53,019 bases of DNA from assembly GCA_046590205.1 (NCBI GenBank), contig JBKJTT010000098.1, positions 1-53,019 of the forward strand, in the 5' to 3' direction. Under the pieces are notes generated by a model. That model was not told the origin of the DNA and did not search any database. It saw nothing but the letters and a program-made list of their open reading frames with translations. Positions within the stretch are counted from its first letter, which is position 1. Each line of letters starts with the position of its first letter. Source of the stretch: DATDEW01 sp046590205. Its GTDB lineage: Bacteria > Bacteroidota > Ignavibacteria > Palsa-1295. This document shows positions 8,876 to 18,580 of the stretch, piece by piece. Both the position numbers and the translations under genes were made by a program.

Positions 8876-10599
8876 TATTTATCGAGCCACACTTTTTTGA
8901 GGTCAATACGATTCATCGCATCAAGTGGGTTATCACGTACCCATGGCTGGAGCAAACGGTAATGCTCTTCATAAAAAAGCGGGAGCATTGGTGCCTCGAA
9001 AGCAGCAACATTCTCTGCTTGTGCGTAGAGTTTTAATCTCTCTACATCATCGGTGGTAGCAAGTGCTTGCTCGAAGAACGTATTAAAGGCAGGTGAATTC
9101 CACCTGGTGCTGTTCGGATAGCTTTTCATACTTTGGTCTTTCGGGACGAGCTTGCCATATATGAGATTTAAGAAGTTTTCAATCTCCGGATAGTCGGCAT
9201 ACCAACGCGTTAACCAGAACGAGAGCTTGCCATCTTCTGAATCATCAAGAAGCTGCGCCGATTGCATGGTCTTGATCGTAATTGAAATACCAAGCCCCTC
9301 TTGGATCATATTCTGAACCGCTTGCGCGATCTGCATTGGGCGTGGCTCGTTATAGACCGCCAGTTCTATGGGGGGGATTCCTTTGCCATTAGGATACCCT
9401 GCCTTGGCAAGCCAAAAGCGGGCGCTGTCTAAGTTATAGGAAATACCTTTAACCTCATTAATGGGGTACTTACCAAAGGCCGGTGGCACGATAAAGCTGT
9501 GAGCCGGTCCATGAGGTGCGCCTTTCAATACATACTTCACAAGTTTTTCTCTGTCAACGGCAAAGCTGAATGCGCGGCGGAGTGCCATATTATCAAATGG
9601 CGGTTTTGTGCAGAGAAAATCAAAGAAGTAGGAGTTCATCGCCGTGATATGCTGCAAGACATACTTCTTTTCGTAGTTTAATGTGAGTTTTTTATCAGGT
9701 GTAATGATGTTCTGGAATGACTCCGTAGGAAGAGTAAAGTTCTCATCATGATTACCGCGCTCAAAGCTCGCCAAGAGAGTTTTATCATCTTTAATGAATG
9801 TTACCTTTACTTCGTCGAGAAGTGGCAGCTGATTTCCGGCATCATCCTTTTGCCAATAGCTTGGATTACGTTTCATTAGTACTTCCTGATCTTCCTTCCA
9901 ATGCACAAATGCAAATGCACCTGTCCCAATCGGATGTTTAAAGTAATCCTTCCCATATTTTTCAACCGCTTCCTTGGCAACGATAAACCCGAAGCTTGTT
10001 GTGAGATGTTGTAAGAATGGTGCAAATGGACGAGTTAGGACTGTAACAAAGGTAGAATCATCAACGACCTTAAAGCCGGTAACTTCGGTTACGCTCTTGC
10101 CCTCTTTACCGAGTTGTTCCCTATTAAAATAATCATTTGCGCCCATTACAATATCCTGAAATATCCAGAAGCCACTCGTTATTGATTTCGGGTCACAGAC
10201 ACGCTCATAAGAATACTTTACATCGTTTGCGTTGAACTTTCGTCCCCTTCCATTTGGAAAAGAAGCATCATCATGGAAGTAGGCATCGGTGCGAAGATGG
10301 AATGTGTAGGTCAAGCCATCTTCCGATATGTCATAACTTTTTGCAAGTTCGGGGGTGAGTTCAAGGTTGTCACCGTTGTCGAGAAGATGGTCATACATAT
10401 TCGTCGCGATGTCATCCTCGACCTTGCTATTCATGCGTATAGGGTCAAGAGATGACGGGTTACCACGTATCTCATTAAAGGTATATATGCCACCATATTT
10501 CTTGCCTCCTTGTGCGGGGCGAAGAGCGACGGCTTCCTCTTTGGAGCAGACATTAATTAGAAAAAGAAGTCCTATTAGAGCGAGCAATTCTTTTTTCAT
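8875..10599 (-). CDS. peptide ABC transporter substrate-binding protein (SBP_bac_5), probable lipoprotein
   Basis: The 574-residue product is an extracytoplasmic solute-binding protein of the oligopeptide/dipeptide class. The block GLTYTFHLRTDAYFHDD, then KFNANDVKYSYERV and NMALRRAFSFAVDREKLV, are characteristic of the family. The N-terminus MKKELLALIGLLFLINVC resembles a lipoprotein signal with Cys18, but INVC is a poor lipobox, so lipidation is uncertain. No permease or ATPase genes lie nearby, so its partners must be elsewhere. It shares a single base with the aspartate kinase gene downstream. Its ligand cannot be told. Confidence 0.9.
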   Translation of the reverse strand: MKKELLALIGLLFLINVCSKEEAVALRPAQGGKKYGGIYTFNEIRGNPSSLDPIRMNSKVEDDIATNMYDHLLDNGDNLELTPELAKSYDISEDGLTYTFHLRTDAYFHDDASFPNGRGRKFNANDVKYSYERVCDPKSITSGFWIFQDIVMGANDYFNREQLGKEGKSVTEVTGFKVVDDSTFVTVLTRPFAPFLQHLTTSFGFIVAKEAVEKYGKDYFKHPIGTGAFAFVHWKEDQEVLMKRNPSYWQKDDAGNQLPLLDEVKVTFIKDDKTLLASFERGNHDENFTLPTESFQNIITPDKKLTLNYEKKYVLQHITAMNSYFFDFLCTKPPFDNMALRRAFSFAVDREKLVKYVLKGAPHGPAHSFIVPPAFGKYPINEVKGISYNLDSARFWLAKAGYPNGKGIPPIELAVYNEPRPMQIAQAVQNMIQEGLGISITIKTMQSAQLLDDSEDGKLSFWLTRWYADYPEIENFLNLIYGKLVPKDQSMKSYPNSTRWNSPAFNTFFEQALATTDDVERLKLYAQAENVAAFEAPMLPLFYEEHYRLLQPWVRDNPLDAMNRIDLKKVWLDK

Positions 10600-10619
10600 T
10601 CGGCTTAGTAAAAATTGTG

Positions 10620-10627
10620 TATATTTG
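10620..10627 (+). promoter_or_regulatory. -7 box TATATTTG upstream of the hydrolase gene
   Basis: TATATTTG matches TAnnTTTG and lies 57 bases before the ATG at 10685, in the divergent spacer with the peptide-binding protein gene. Unlike the other boxes in this window it is not followed by CA. Confidence 0.35.
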
Positions 10628-10684
10628 AGAGTCTAAACAACGCTATTTTACAACATCTGTTCATAAAAAGTGTGGTAACTAACT

Positions 10685-11488
10685 ATGAAGATCAAAAACG
10701 TAAATATCGCTATCATTCACGGAATGGGCGAGCAGCAAGTCGGATACTCCAAAATATTTCAAACGAAGGTAATAAGCAGTTTGAATGTTCGCGGATTTGA
10801 GACGGACTGTGTTCGCTTCGAGGAGATATTTGGGGCTGATGTACTTCGTGAACAAGAGGAGAAGGTCTTTGAACGTGCCAATTATAGCGATGACCTTACC
10901 TATCGCGGGATGCGCAAATTTTTCGCAAATGCTCTCGGCGATGCCATTGCGTATCAGCCGATGGTGAGATCTAACCCCGATAGTATTGAGGTGTATAAGT
11001 GCATCCATGACATTGTTGACACATCATTTGAACGACTCTACAAAGCTGACCCTGATGCGCCCCTTGTATTTATTGCACATTCACTCGGGACAATTATTGC
11101 CTCGAACTATATTTGGGATAACCAAGACAAGTATGAATTGAAAGCACCATTAGATAAACTCACTGGGTTTATCACCTGCGGTAGTCCTCCCGGTATATGG
11201 ACCCTTCGATATAAGACATTAGGTAACTCTATAACCTTTCCACATAGAGGCTTACAAGCCAACTATAAAGAAAAAGCGAAGTGGATAAATCTCTATGATA
11301 AAGATGATATTATTGCCTATCCGCTCAAAAATATCAATGATGGCTATAAGAACAATCTTACCATTGAGAAAGAAATGAATGTTGGCAAGTCACTTGAGCA
11401 TTGGAATCCGATGTCACATACCGGTTACCTTGAAGATGCGGATTTTGTTAGTGAAGTCGGGGAATATCTGGAGTTTCTGATGAGCTGA
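10685..11488 (+). CDS. alpha/beta hydrolase-like protein of unknown substrate
   Basis: The 267-residue protein has the outline of a cytosolic alpha/beta hydrolase. IAIIHGMGEQ near the N-terminus fits the first core strand and oxyanion-hole loop. FIAHSLGTIIASNYI contains a G-x-S-x-G-like nucleophile elbow in the form AHSLG, with the serine at residue 133. A late histidine in HWNPMSHTGYL could complete the triad. There is no signal peptide. Similar proteins include esterases and lipases, but no substrate can be assigned. The gene is single, followed by tRNA-Phe on the other strand. Confidence 0.65.
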   Translation: MKIKNVNIAIIHGMGEQQVGYSKIFQTKVISSLNVRGFETDCVRFEEIFGADVLREQEEKVFERANYSDDLTYRGMRKFFANALGDAIAYQPMVRSNPDSIEVYKCIHDIVDTSFERLYKADPDAPLVFIAHSLGTIIASNYIWDNQDKYELKAPLDKLTGFITCGSPPGIWTLRYKTLGNSITFPHRGLQANYKEKAKWINLYDKDDIIAYPLKNINDGYKNNLTIEKEMNVGKSLEHWNPMSHTGYLEDADFVSEVGEYLEFLMS

Positions 11489-11499
11489 GGAAGGGAAAG

Positions 11500-11572
11500 T
11501 GGTCAGAGAGGGAATCGAACCCCCGACACAAGGATTTTCAATCCTTTGCTCTACCGACTGAGCTATCTGACC
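11500..11572 (-). tRNA. tRNA-Phe (anticodon GAA)
   Basis: The minus strand folds into a full 73-base cloverleaf. The acceptor stem is GGTCAGA/TCTGACC with discriminator A. The D arm is GCTC/GAGC, the anticodon arm AAGGA-TTGAAAA-TCCTT gives GAA, and the T arm contains TTCGATT. The CCA end is not encoded. Confidence 0.97.
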
Positions 11573-11742
11573 GCGACAATTCGCGCGTCATTAACATACG
11601 AAGAGCGATGTGAAGTTTCCATATTATTGCCAATATGGCTATTGGTCAATCTGTTGTAAGAAATATCCTCTAATTCGTCAAAATCTATCCACATTTCACG
11701 AAATACGGTATCTTTTATCTCCTGATTTGAGTTGTTTATTCG

Positions 11743-11750
11743 TATTTTTG
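11743..11750 (+). promoter_or_regulatory. -7 box TATTTTTG upstream of smc
   Basis: TATTTTTG followed by CA, the same extended form as upstream of the YihY and YajQ genes. It lies 45 bases before the smc ATG. A TTTG lies only 13 bases upstream, too close for the usual -33 spacing. Confidence 0.45.
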
Positions 11751-11795
11751 CAGTCTCGTTGTAAGCACTCTAATTAAGCAGGAACATAGAAATAC

Positions 11796-14700
11796 ATGTA
11801 TCTATCCAAACTTGAGATCATTGGGTTTAAGTCGTTCGCAAATCGTACTGTTCTGAAATTCGACCCGGGCATGACGGCGATTGTCGGTCCTAACGGCTGC
11901 GGTAAGTCTAACGTCGTTGACGCTATCCGCTGGGCTCTCGGCGAACAGAAGGCGAGCATCCTGCGCTCTGACTTAATGGAGAATGTTATCTTTAATGGTT
12001 CACGTTTCCGCAAGTCGCTTGGTATGTCTGAGGTTGCTCTGACTATTGAGAATACGAAAGGTATCCTTCCGACCGAGTATCAGGAAGTTACCATCACCAG
12101 ACGCCTCTTCCGCTCCGGCGAATCTGAATATCTGCTTAATAAAGCGCAGTGCCGCCTCAAAGATATTGTTGAGCTTTTCATGGATACGGGCATGGGGGCA
12201 AATGCATACTCAGTCATTGAGTTAAAGATGATCGAGCAGATACTCTCGGATAAGACAGAAGAACGCCGCAAACTTTTTGAAGAAGCTGCTGGAGTAACTA
12301 AGTATAAAGCTCGCCGCAAAGAGGCACTTCGTCGACTTGACCAAGTATCGAGTGATCTTGAACGTATTGACGACATCATCAAGGAAGTAACCAAGAACGC
12401 AAATTCACTCGAACGTCAGGCAGAAAAAGCTGCGAAGTATAATCAAGTTCAGACCGACCTCCGCATATTAGACATAGATGTCCTTGAGCGGGAGTTCGCT
12501 CAGGCAACGGGACGTCTTGATCCACTTAAAAAGCTTTTCTCGGAGAATGAAGAAGTCCGGTCATCGGTCATGCTCGAACTCGAGAAGTTTGAGGGGCTCA
12601 TAGATGTTGTCATACGTGAAGAACAGGAAATAGAAGAACAGCTTCTTATCGCAGAGCGTACATTAAAGGATAAAAACGAGACGTTCTCTCGTCTTCGTGA
12701 GACTGTTGCAAGTACTGAGGAGCGTATCAATTCGCTCTCCGTACAGTACGATAGGACTCTAAAAGACATTGAGCGCATCGAAGAAGAAGTAACTTCGCAA
12801 ACTTCTGCAAAAGAGAAAGCCGAGGCAACAATTGGCGGACTTGAAGAGTCAGTCACTTCGCTCAAAGCCGAGAATGAATCGTCAAAGTTAACATACTATG
12901 CCGCTCGCACTGAACTTGATGGTAAACGAACCGACCTCCTGAATACCCAGCGTGCAGTTAGTTCTATCATCATGGAGAAGGATTCGCTTTCTGGTGAATC
13001 TGCACAGCTCAAAGCACGACTTGAAGAGGTGCTACGTCGTAGCGAGCGAGTTGCAGAAGACGAAGGACAACTTTCAGAACGCGTGAAAACACTCAAAGCT
13101 GAAGAGAATTCGTATGCTATTGAGCACGAAACAGCACTTCGTTCACTTGCTGATGCAGAGCAAGCACGCCGTGAAGCAATGCGTGAACGCGAGAGTATCA
13201 AAGAACGTATTGATATTTTACAATCAAACTCATTCGGCTTACAGCGTGAGATAGGGCAGCACTTATCGAAGATGGAATTCCTTACAAGTCTTGTAGAACG
13301 TTCGCTCGGGACAAGTGAAGGGGCAGAGTTCCTTGTAAAAAATCACGGTTGGTCAAAAACTGGGATGCCTGTTACAGTGCTTGATGCTGTCAGCACATCA
13401 GCAGAGTACCGTGTTGCTATCGAGAATGCGCTGGGTGATTCAGGGCAATACTTTATCACTTCTACTCGTGCCGAGGCACTTGAAGCAATCGAATCGCTAA
13501 AGCACTCTCAAAAAGGGAAGGCGACATTTATTGCGCTCGATGAAGTGCCGACTTCTACAGGTTCTGATGTTGCCACATCATTTGGCAAAAAAGCATCCGA
13601 TATTATTTCAATAGATGCAAAATATCGCGACCTATATTCCATATTACTTGGGAATACTATAATCGTCAGTGACCTCAACGAAGCACTTGAAGCAAAAAAG
13701 AGTGGCTCTTTCGGAAAGTACGTAACGCTTGACGGTGAGATCGTCACGCGTGATGGTGTGATCCGAGGCGGCTCGAAGAAGACCTCAGAAGGTTCGCTCA
13801 TTGGTAAACAGCAGCAGATAGAAGAACTTGAAAAGAGCGTTAAAGAACTACGTGGACGTATGGAAGAGGTTGATAGCGAAATAAGTGCGCTGAACATTTC
13901 ATATGAAACAATCACAGTTGCTGCATTTGAAACCGCATTGTCTTCATCTCAAAATCTTTATCGCGGTGCCGAGCGCAAACTTGAACAGGCAAGCTATGAC
14001 ATAAAGCGCTCAACCGAACGTTTGGCTGTTCTTGAGAAAGAACGTGAAGAGCTCGCTCTTCGCAAAGCAACGCATGACAGACGCTCCGCGGAGATAGCAC
14101 CTGAGGTCGAAGCGCTTGATTCTAAATATCAACAAGCAACTCGAATGCTGGCAGAGCTTCAGGGCGTTGTCCAACTTGCCGAGACGAAGCTATCGGAAGA
14201 GTCAGCTAAATATACAGAGGTACAGGTCAAGTTCAGCGAAGCGCAAAGCCAGCTCGAACAGACTCGCTCTGAAATTTCGCGACTTGAATCATCCATCAAG
14301 ACTGATGGCGAACTACTTATCGAGAAGAAAGACGATTGCGAGCGTTTCATAACCGAGAAGAAAGATTACGCAGCCAAACTTGGTGAACTCAAGACGATGC
14401 TTGCATCACTCGAAGAGGAGATAAAAACTTCCGAAGCATCACATCAGGAAATTGCCGCTAAGAGAAAAGAAAAGCAAGACCTTGTTCATAGCTACCGCGA
14501 AGAGCTTCGTGTTCATCGACAGGAGCAGGATAAAACGATAAGCGCTTCACATGAACTACAGCTCAAGATACAAGAACTGGAGAATAAAATAATCACGCTC
14601 CGCGAACGGGCAATAGCAGAGTTTGAAATAGTAGAGCTTATTATCAAAGAGTATGCTGAAGATGATAGTTTTAGTTTCGGCGAGTCTCGTGAACGTATCA

Positions 14701-15347
14701 CGCAGATGAAGCAACAGCTACGTGCTCTTGGCAATGTGAATCTCCTTGCGTACGAAGAATATACGAAAGAGAAAGAACGTCAAGAATTTCTTACGATACA
14801 GCGTAAAGACCTCGTTGATGCACAGATGACGTTACATACGACCATCGAGGAAATTAATACGACGGCGACAATGAAGTTCACCGAGACGTTCGAGCAGGTG
14901 AAGATTTACTTCCAAGAGATATTTCAATCACTTTTTAGCGAAGGTGACGAATGTGAGCTCCGCCTTGAAGAAGGTAAAGATCCGCTTGAAGCGCAGATAG
15001 AGATCATCGCAAAGCCGCGCGGCAAAAAGCCGAATACTATCGAGTCACTTTCCGGCGGTGAAAAGACGATGACGGCAATCGCACTTCTGTTTGCGATTTA
15101 TCTCGTGAAGCCAAGTCCGTTCTGTATCTTAGACGAGGTTGACGCTCCGCTTGATGATGCGAACATTGATCGCTTCCTCCAGCTTATCCGTCGCTTTACC
15201 CTCGATACGCAGTTTATCGTCGTTACCCATAACAAACGTACAATGGCTGCAGCAGATGCACTCTATGGTGTAACGCAGGAAGAAGATGGCGTCTCGAAGA
15301 TAGTGAGTGTACGCCTCAAGAAAGAGCCGTTCGCAAAGGCAGCTTAA
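11796..15347 (+). CDS. smc: chromosome segregation ATPase SMC
   Basis: SMC is the core of bacterial condensin and organises and segregates the chromosome, usually with ScpA and ScpB (not in this window). At 1183 residues it has the usual SMC length. The Walker A motif GPNGCGKSN is at residues 31-39. Two long heptad coiled coils flank a hinge at about 500-630 (ITSTRAEALEAIESLK and the glycine-rich GVIRGGSKK segment). The C-terminal head carries the ABC signature LSGGEK at 1085-1090 and Walker B CILDEVDAPLDD about 30 residues later. Its end overlaps the convergent nitrilase gene by four bases. Confidence 0.97.
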   Translation: MYLSKLEIIGFKSFANRTVLKFDPGMTAIVGPNGCGKSNVVDAIRWALGEQKASILRSDLMENVIFNGSRFRKSLGMSEVALTIENTKGILPTEYQEVTITRRLFRSGESEYLLNKAQCRLKDIVELFMDTGMGANAYSVIELKMIEQILSDKTEERRKLFEEAAGVTKYKARRKEALRRLDQVSSDLERIDDIIKEVTKNANSLERQAEKAAKYNQVQTDLRILDIDVLEREFAQATGRLDPLKKLFSENEEVRSSVMLELEKFEGLIDVVIREEQEIEEQLLIAERTLKDKNETFSRLRETVASTEERINSLSVQYDRTLKDIERIEEEVTSQTSAKEKAEATIGGLEESVTSLKAENESSKLTYYAARTELDGKRTDLLNTQRAVSSIIMEKDSLSGESAQLKARLEEVLRRSERVAEDEGQLSERVKTLKAEENSYAIEHETALRSLADAEQARREAMRERESIKERIDILQSNSFGLQREIGQHLSKMEFLTSLVERSLGTSEGAEFLVKNHGWSKTGMPVTVLDAVSTSAEYRVAIENALGDSGQYFITSTRAEALEAIESLKHSQKGKATFIALDEVPTSTGSDVATSFGKKASDIISIDAKYRDLYSILLGNTIIVSDLNEALEAKKSGSFGKYVTLDGEIVTRDGVIRGGSKKTSEGSLIGKQQQIEELEKSVKELRGRMEEVDSEISALNISYETITVAAFETALSSSQNLYRGAERKLEQASYDIKRSTERLAVLEKEREELALRKATHDRRSAEIAPEVEALDSKYQQATRMLAELQGVVQLAETKLSEESAKYTEVQVKFSEAQSQLEQTRSEISRLESSIKTDGELLIEKKDDCERFITEKKDYAAKLGELKTMLASLEEEIKTSEASHQEIAAKRKEKQDLVHSYREELRVHRQEQDKTISASHELQLKIQELENKIITLRERAIAEFEIVELIIKEYAEDDSFSFGESRERITQMKQQLRALGNVNLLAYEEYTKEKERQEFLTIQRKDLVDAQMTLHTTIEEINTTATMKFTETFEQVKIYFQEIFQSLFSEGDECELRLEEGKDPLEAQIEIIAKPRGKKPNTIESLSGGEKTMTAIALLFAIYLVKPSPFCILDEVDAPLDDANIDRFLQLIRRFTLDTQFIVVTHNKRTMAAADALYGVTQEEDGVSKIVSVRLKKEPFAKAA

Positions 15348-16165
15348 CGATTATAACTCTCCGGCTGACGGTCGGAGAGTATGTTGTTGTATGAGTTAAT
15401 GTCTTTGTTGCTAGTTTTATCTATAGCGACTTTCGAGGTAATACTGCCAGTTGATGTCTCATCAAGTCGAGAAAGGATTTCACCATTATAGTTGACGATG
15501 CAGCTCTCTCCTTTAAAGTTGAGAGTTTCTTCCTTGCCATCAACTACACCAGTTTCGCCTCCAACTCTATCAGCAAATGCAAAGATAACTTTATTCTCGA
15601 ATGCTCTGACTCGAAGTGTATCATGTAGCATACCTGTCTTTGTGACAATGCACGCTGGGATTGCTATAACCTGTGCACCTTGCAAAGCAAGTGAGCGAGT
15701 TGCTTCAGGGAAGCGCCAATCATAGCATATCTGCATCCCAAGTTTCACCTGTTCTTGGTCTCGTATAGTAATATCAAAAACAGGGAAGCCGAGGTTGCCT
15801 ACATTAAACAATACTTTTTCATAGTAGAAAAGATGTACTTTTCGATACAGTCCTTGAATCTCGCCATCGCTATTTATAAGCAGTGAACTGTTGTATAGTT
15901 TATCTCCATCACGCTCTGCAAACCCTAATACAACATTTACACGATTCTCTTTTGCAGCATTTTGAATAGGGAGGAATGTTTCGGAATCCTTCGTCAGACT
16001 ATTCTCAAATAATTGTGTACGGTCCGAAAAGAAATACCCACACGTAGCAAGTTCAGGAAATACGAGAAGATCAGTATCTTGCTCTTTGATGGCATCAACC
16101 ATAGATCTGATGTTCGCTTCAACATCAGCAAATACCGGCTGCATTTGAACACATGTTATCTTCAT
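15344..16165 (-). CDS. carbon-nitrogen hydrolase (nitrilase superfamily)
   Basis: The 273-residue protein has the complete Glu-Lys-Cys triad of the superfamily: E38 in LVFPELATCGYFF, K109 in YRKVHLFYYEK and C147 in GMQICYDWRFPE. These enzymes cleave non-peptide C-N bonds in nitriles, omega-amides, carbamoylated amines or similar. The exact subfamily is unclear, with omega-amidase-like or N-carbamoylputrescine amidase-like activity both possible. It is the last gene of a tight leftward operon, starting two bases after the stop of the barrel protein gene. Its end overlaps smc, and a hairpin lies inside its last codons. Confidence 0.88.
   Translation of the reverse strand: MKITCVQMQPVFADVEANIRSMVDAIKEQDTDLLVFPELATCGYFFSDRTQLFENSLTKDSETFLPIQNAAKENRVNVVLGFAERDGDKLYNSSLLINSDGEIQGLYRKVHLFYYEKVLFNVGNLGFPVFDITIRDQEQVKLGMQICYDWRFPEATRSLALQGAQVIAIPACIVTKTGMLHDTLRVRAFENKVIFAFADRVGGETGVVDGKEETLNFKGESCIVNYNGEILSRLDETSTGSITSKVAIDKTSNKDINSYNNILSDRQPESYNR
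15356..15380. other. hairpin at the smc/nitrilase overlap
   Basis: ACTCTCCG (15356-15363) pairs perfectly with CGGAGAGT (15373-15380) around a nine-base loop, eight bases past the smc stop and inside the last nitrilase codons. There is no T run, so a terminator or 3'-end stabilising role for smc mRNA is only possible. Confidence 0.35.
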
Positions 16166-16167
16166 CG

Positions 16168-17766
16168 CTAAAAATCAAATGAGACATTAAGAGTGGCAGT
16201 GAAATCTTGATAGCTAAAAGACGAAATAGACGAAGATAGTTTGCTGTATGTGAGGTCTATAATGGGTGTAATACCCGTAAAGAGAGCAAGAATTCGCTCC
16301 TCATTCGGATAAAATGGCCGTGATATCGAAGCAGATGCAAGATACATCTTGTCGTTTCGGATTTGACCAATCTCTCCGCCTTTACGAGTCTTTGCAATGG
16401 GGTAGCGGTGATATTCATAATCAAGTGATATTCCGCAATCAATATCAAATAATGTTCTCGCTTGCAATGCTAAAACTATTCCTTTCAAATCATAGGCATA
16501 TACATTATAGATTGTTCTCCCTGCATAATTAATAACTTGAGTAACAGTGTAAGAAAGTGCCATTGAGTCAATGTTTGTATTGAAGGTTAGTTTACCGGCA
16601 ATTCCAATTGTGATCTCTGATGTAGGCACAAAAAAGACACTTGTGCCGAACGCAAATTGTGAAAATTTATCTTGTGCTCTTAAAAGTATTCGATTTGTGA
16701 GTGGGTCTTGCAATGGATATGGATAGTTTCTTATCCCGTACCCAATAGATAGGGCTGAGAAGATACCACCAGCTATATCAAACCTACCATCTGCCCATAT
16801 ACGATGTTCGTTGTAACGAAATAGCGTATCGTTAGGGTAGAAGACGTTACTATATTGATAGTGCATTCCAGTAGCTACGCTGCCTACATTCGTCGTAAAA
16901 TTAGGATTAATATTTACCGAAGAATAACTAAAACTTTCATACGTTTTGGAATTCTCTTGTAGTTTACCCTCAATTGTAATTGATGCCTTTGGGGCACTCA
17001 TGTTGTGTGAGAATAATGACAGGTCTTCAGCGAGATACAGATTATTATGGCTTATGCTATTAAAACCAAGATCATCAGGGATCATAAGGTGTACTAATGA
17101 TAAAGTAGCATCTGTATTGTTGGCCGATGGAGTAATTGCTCCACCTAGGTATAAATAATCCTCCGAGGCAGGGAGGTTACGAAGTTCGTTTAATGTTTTT
17201 GAGAATGATGTTGAAGGAGGCACTGCTTGCTCTAACTCTTCAATAATTACTTCCTTCATCGTTTCCGAATATCCTTCAACAATAAGTAGTTCTTTAAGAG
17301 CTCTGATGGTTGTAAGAAGACTTCTATCTTTTGAAGAAAATAGTACGATAGAATCAAGTAGTTGTGTAACTCTCGAAGTCGTGGGGTCGTCAATAGTTGT
17401 TGTAGAAAGCGATGTAGATTCTTTTGCGGCAGATAATATCGTCGCTGCGGTTAACCCCACATGTCCATAATGGAATGACCGATTTGTCTCTTTTAGAAAA
17501 TAGTTTGGTTGATAACGTACTCGTAGTGCAATGGTCGTTCTATCAACTGGTAGTGAATATTGAACATCGAAAAGCGGCTGTAGGATATTATCTGGTGATG
17601 CAGAGTCTGACCCCTCAACGTTTGACGAATGAGCCGCCTGCAGATCAAGATTCCCTCTGAACTGTGCAAATGATGGGATAGAAAGACTGGCAAAAACAAT
17701 TAGCAAACATAGCAAAAGTATATTCGCATTTGAAAGGAAATACTCTTTGTTGCGGGATTCTCTCAC
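16168..17766 (-). CDS. predicted outer-membrane beta-barrel protein of unknown function
   Basis: I do not recognise a named family. The 532-residue protein has an N-terminal hydrophobic segment (about residues 15-35, ending SFAQ) that looks like a signal peptide. Alternating polar/hydrophobic strands such as TIALRVRYQPNYF and IALFTGITPIIDLTYS follow, and the protein ends TATLNVSFDF, a terminal-phenylalanine pattern typical of barrels folded by BamA. Between the first strands and the main barrel lies a Ser/Thr-rich then helical stretch (about 105-190, with RALKELLIVEG and IEELEQAV). It is the middle gene of a leftward operon, 12 bases after the dolichol-kinase-like gene. Confidence 0.65.
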   Translation of the reverse strand: MRESRNKEYFLSNANILLLCLLIVFASLSIPSFAQFRGNLDLQAAHSSNVEGSDSASPDNILQPLFDVQYSLPVDRTTIALRVRYQPNYFLKETNRSFHYGHVGLTAATILSAAKESTSLSTTTIDDPTTSRVTQLLDSIVLFSSKDRSLLTTIRALKELLIVEGYSETMKEVIIEELEQAVPPSTSFSKTLNELRNLPASEDYLYLGGAITPSANNTDATLSLVHLMIPDDLGFNSISHNNLYLAEDLSLFSHNMSAPKASITIEGKLQENSKTYESFSYSSVNINPNFTTNVGSVATGMHYQYSNVFYPNDTLFRYNEHRIWADGRFDIAGGIFSALSIGYGIRNYPYPLQDPLTNRILLRAQDKFSQFAFGTSVFFVPTSEITIGIAGKLTFNTNIDSMALSYTVTQVINYAGRTIYNVYAYDLKGIVLALQARTLFDIDCGISLDYEYHRYPIAKTRKGGEIGQIRNDKMYLASASISRPFYPNEERILALFTGITPIIDLTYSKLSSSISSFSYQDFTATLNVSFDF

Positions 17767-17778
17767 ATTCTTTTAGAG

Positions 17779-18492
17779 TTAGTTCATCAGTTGTGAGAAA
17801 ATCGATTGGTAGGGAATCGGCATCAGCGATGCGAGAAGATAGTAACATGCCCACATGACAATTCCTGCCGAGAGAGGAATGGAAAAGTTATCATCGAGCT
17901 TGAGGCGTGTGCTTGCAGCTTCTATTATTCCCGCGACGATCACTCCAATGACACCTGCAATAATTTCGCCCGGCTCCGAAGAGATCTTCGGAGCGAGAAA
18001 GACAACAGCTATTCCGGAAATAATAAATGCTATACTACCTTCGCGGCTTTTATCAAAAAACTTATGTTTACCGAATCGTCTGCCAAATAATGCGCCTGCA
18101 GTATCGCAAATAATAAGTATAGTAAATGCGGTGATAGCAATAACTTTTGGAAAAATAACTATGCACAGTATCGCGCTAATTAGTACGTAGGTTGCACCGG
18201 ATAGAAGTTTACGAGATGAATCTTTCTCATGTTCGCGAAGGATCGAGCCGAAGACTAACGTTACAAACTTACCAAGTACCTTCGAGTAGTGTCTACCGTA
18301 GTCAAAGAAGATGGAAATGGCGGTCATTGGGATGAGTACCCAGAGAACCGTCGCTTGATCGGTATACGCATAGAAGACGGAGATAAGTACCGAAGCGAGA
18401 TGGAGCGTCTTGCGAACAAGTTCGCTCGACATCGGTATCTGTACCTCACCGGTAGCAACGGGGTTGGCGGTTACTTTTTCTTGGCTCGGCAT
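17779..18492 (-). CDS. dolichol/phytol kinase-like integral membrane protein
   Basis: The 237-residue polytopic protein resembles the SEC59/DGK1/VTE5 group of CTP-dependent lipid alcohol kinases, which is distantly related to phosphatidate cytidylyltransferase. ELVRKTLHLASVLI near the N-terminus is the family's conserved first motif, and CDTAGALFGRRFGKHKF followed by KSREGSIAFIISG is its nucleotide-binding block. About six to seven hydrophobic segments are visible. The first 20 residues are polar and may be a cytosolic extension. The likely reaction is phosphorylation of a polyprenol, phytol or diacylglycerol, but the substrate is not predictable. It leads a three-gene operon. Confidence 0.8.
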   Translation of the reverse strand: MPSQEKVTANPVATGEVQIPMSSELVRKTLHLASVLISVFYAYTDQATVLWVLIPMTAISIFFDYGRHYSKVLGKFVTLVFGSILREHEKDSSRKLLSGATYVLISAILCIVIFPKVIAITAFTILIICDTAGALFGRRFGKHKFFDKSREGSIAFIISGIAVVFLAPKISSEPGEIIAGVIGVIVAGIIEAASTRLKLDDNFSIPLSAGIVMWACYYLLASLMPIPYQSIFSQLMN

Positions 18493-18580
18493 TCAGTCTT
18501 TGTTACGTACTAAATCAGCACTTTTATAGTTCAACTCCGTGTTTAGAGGAGACGTCTCGAAAAAAGATCGTTTTTACTAC

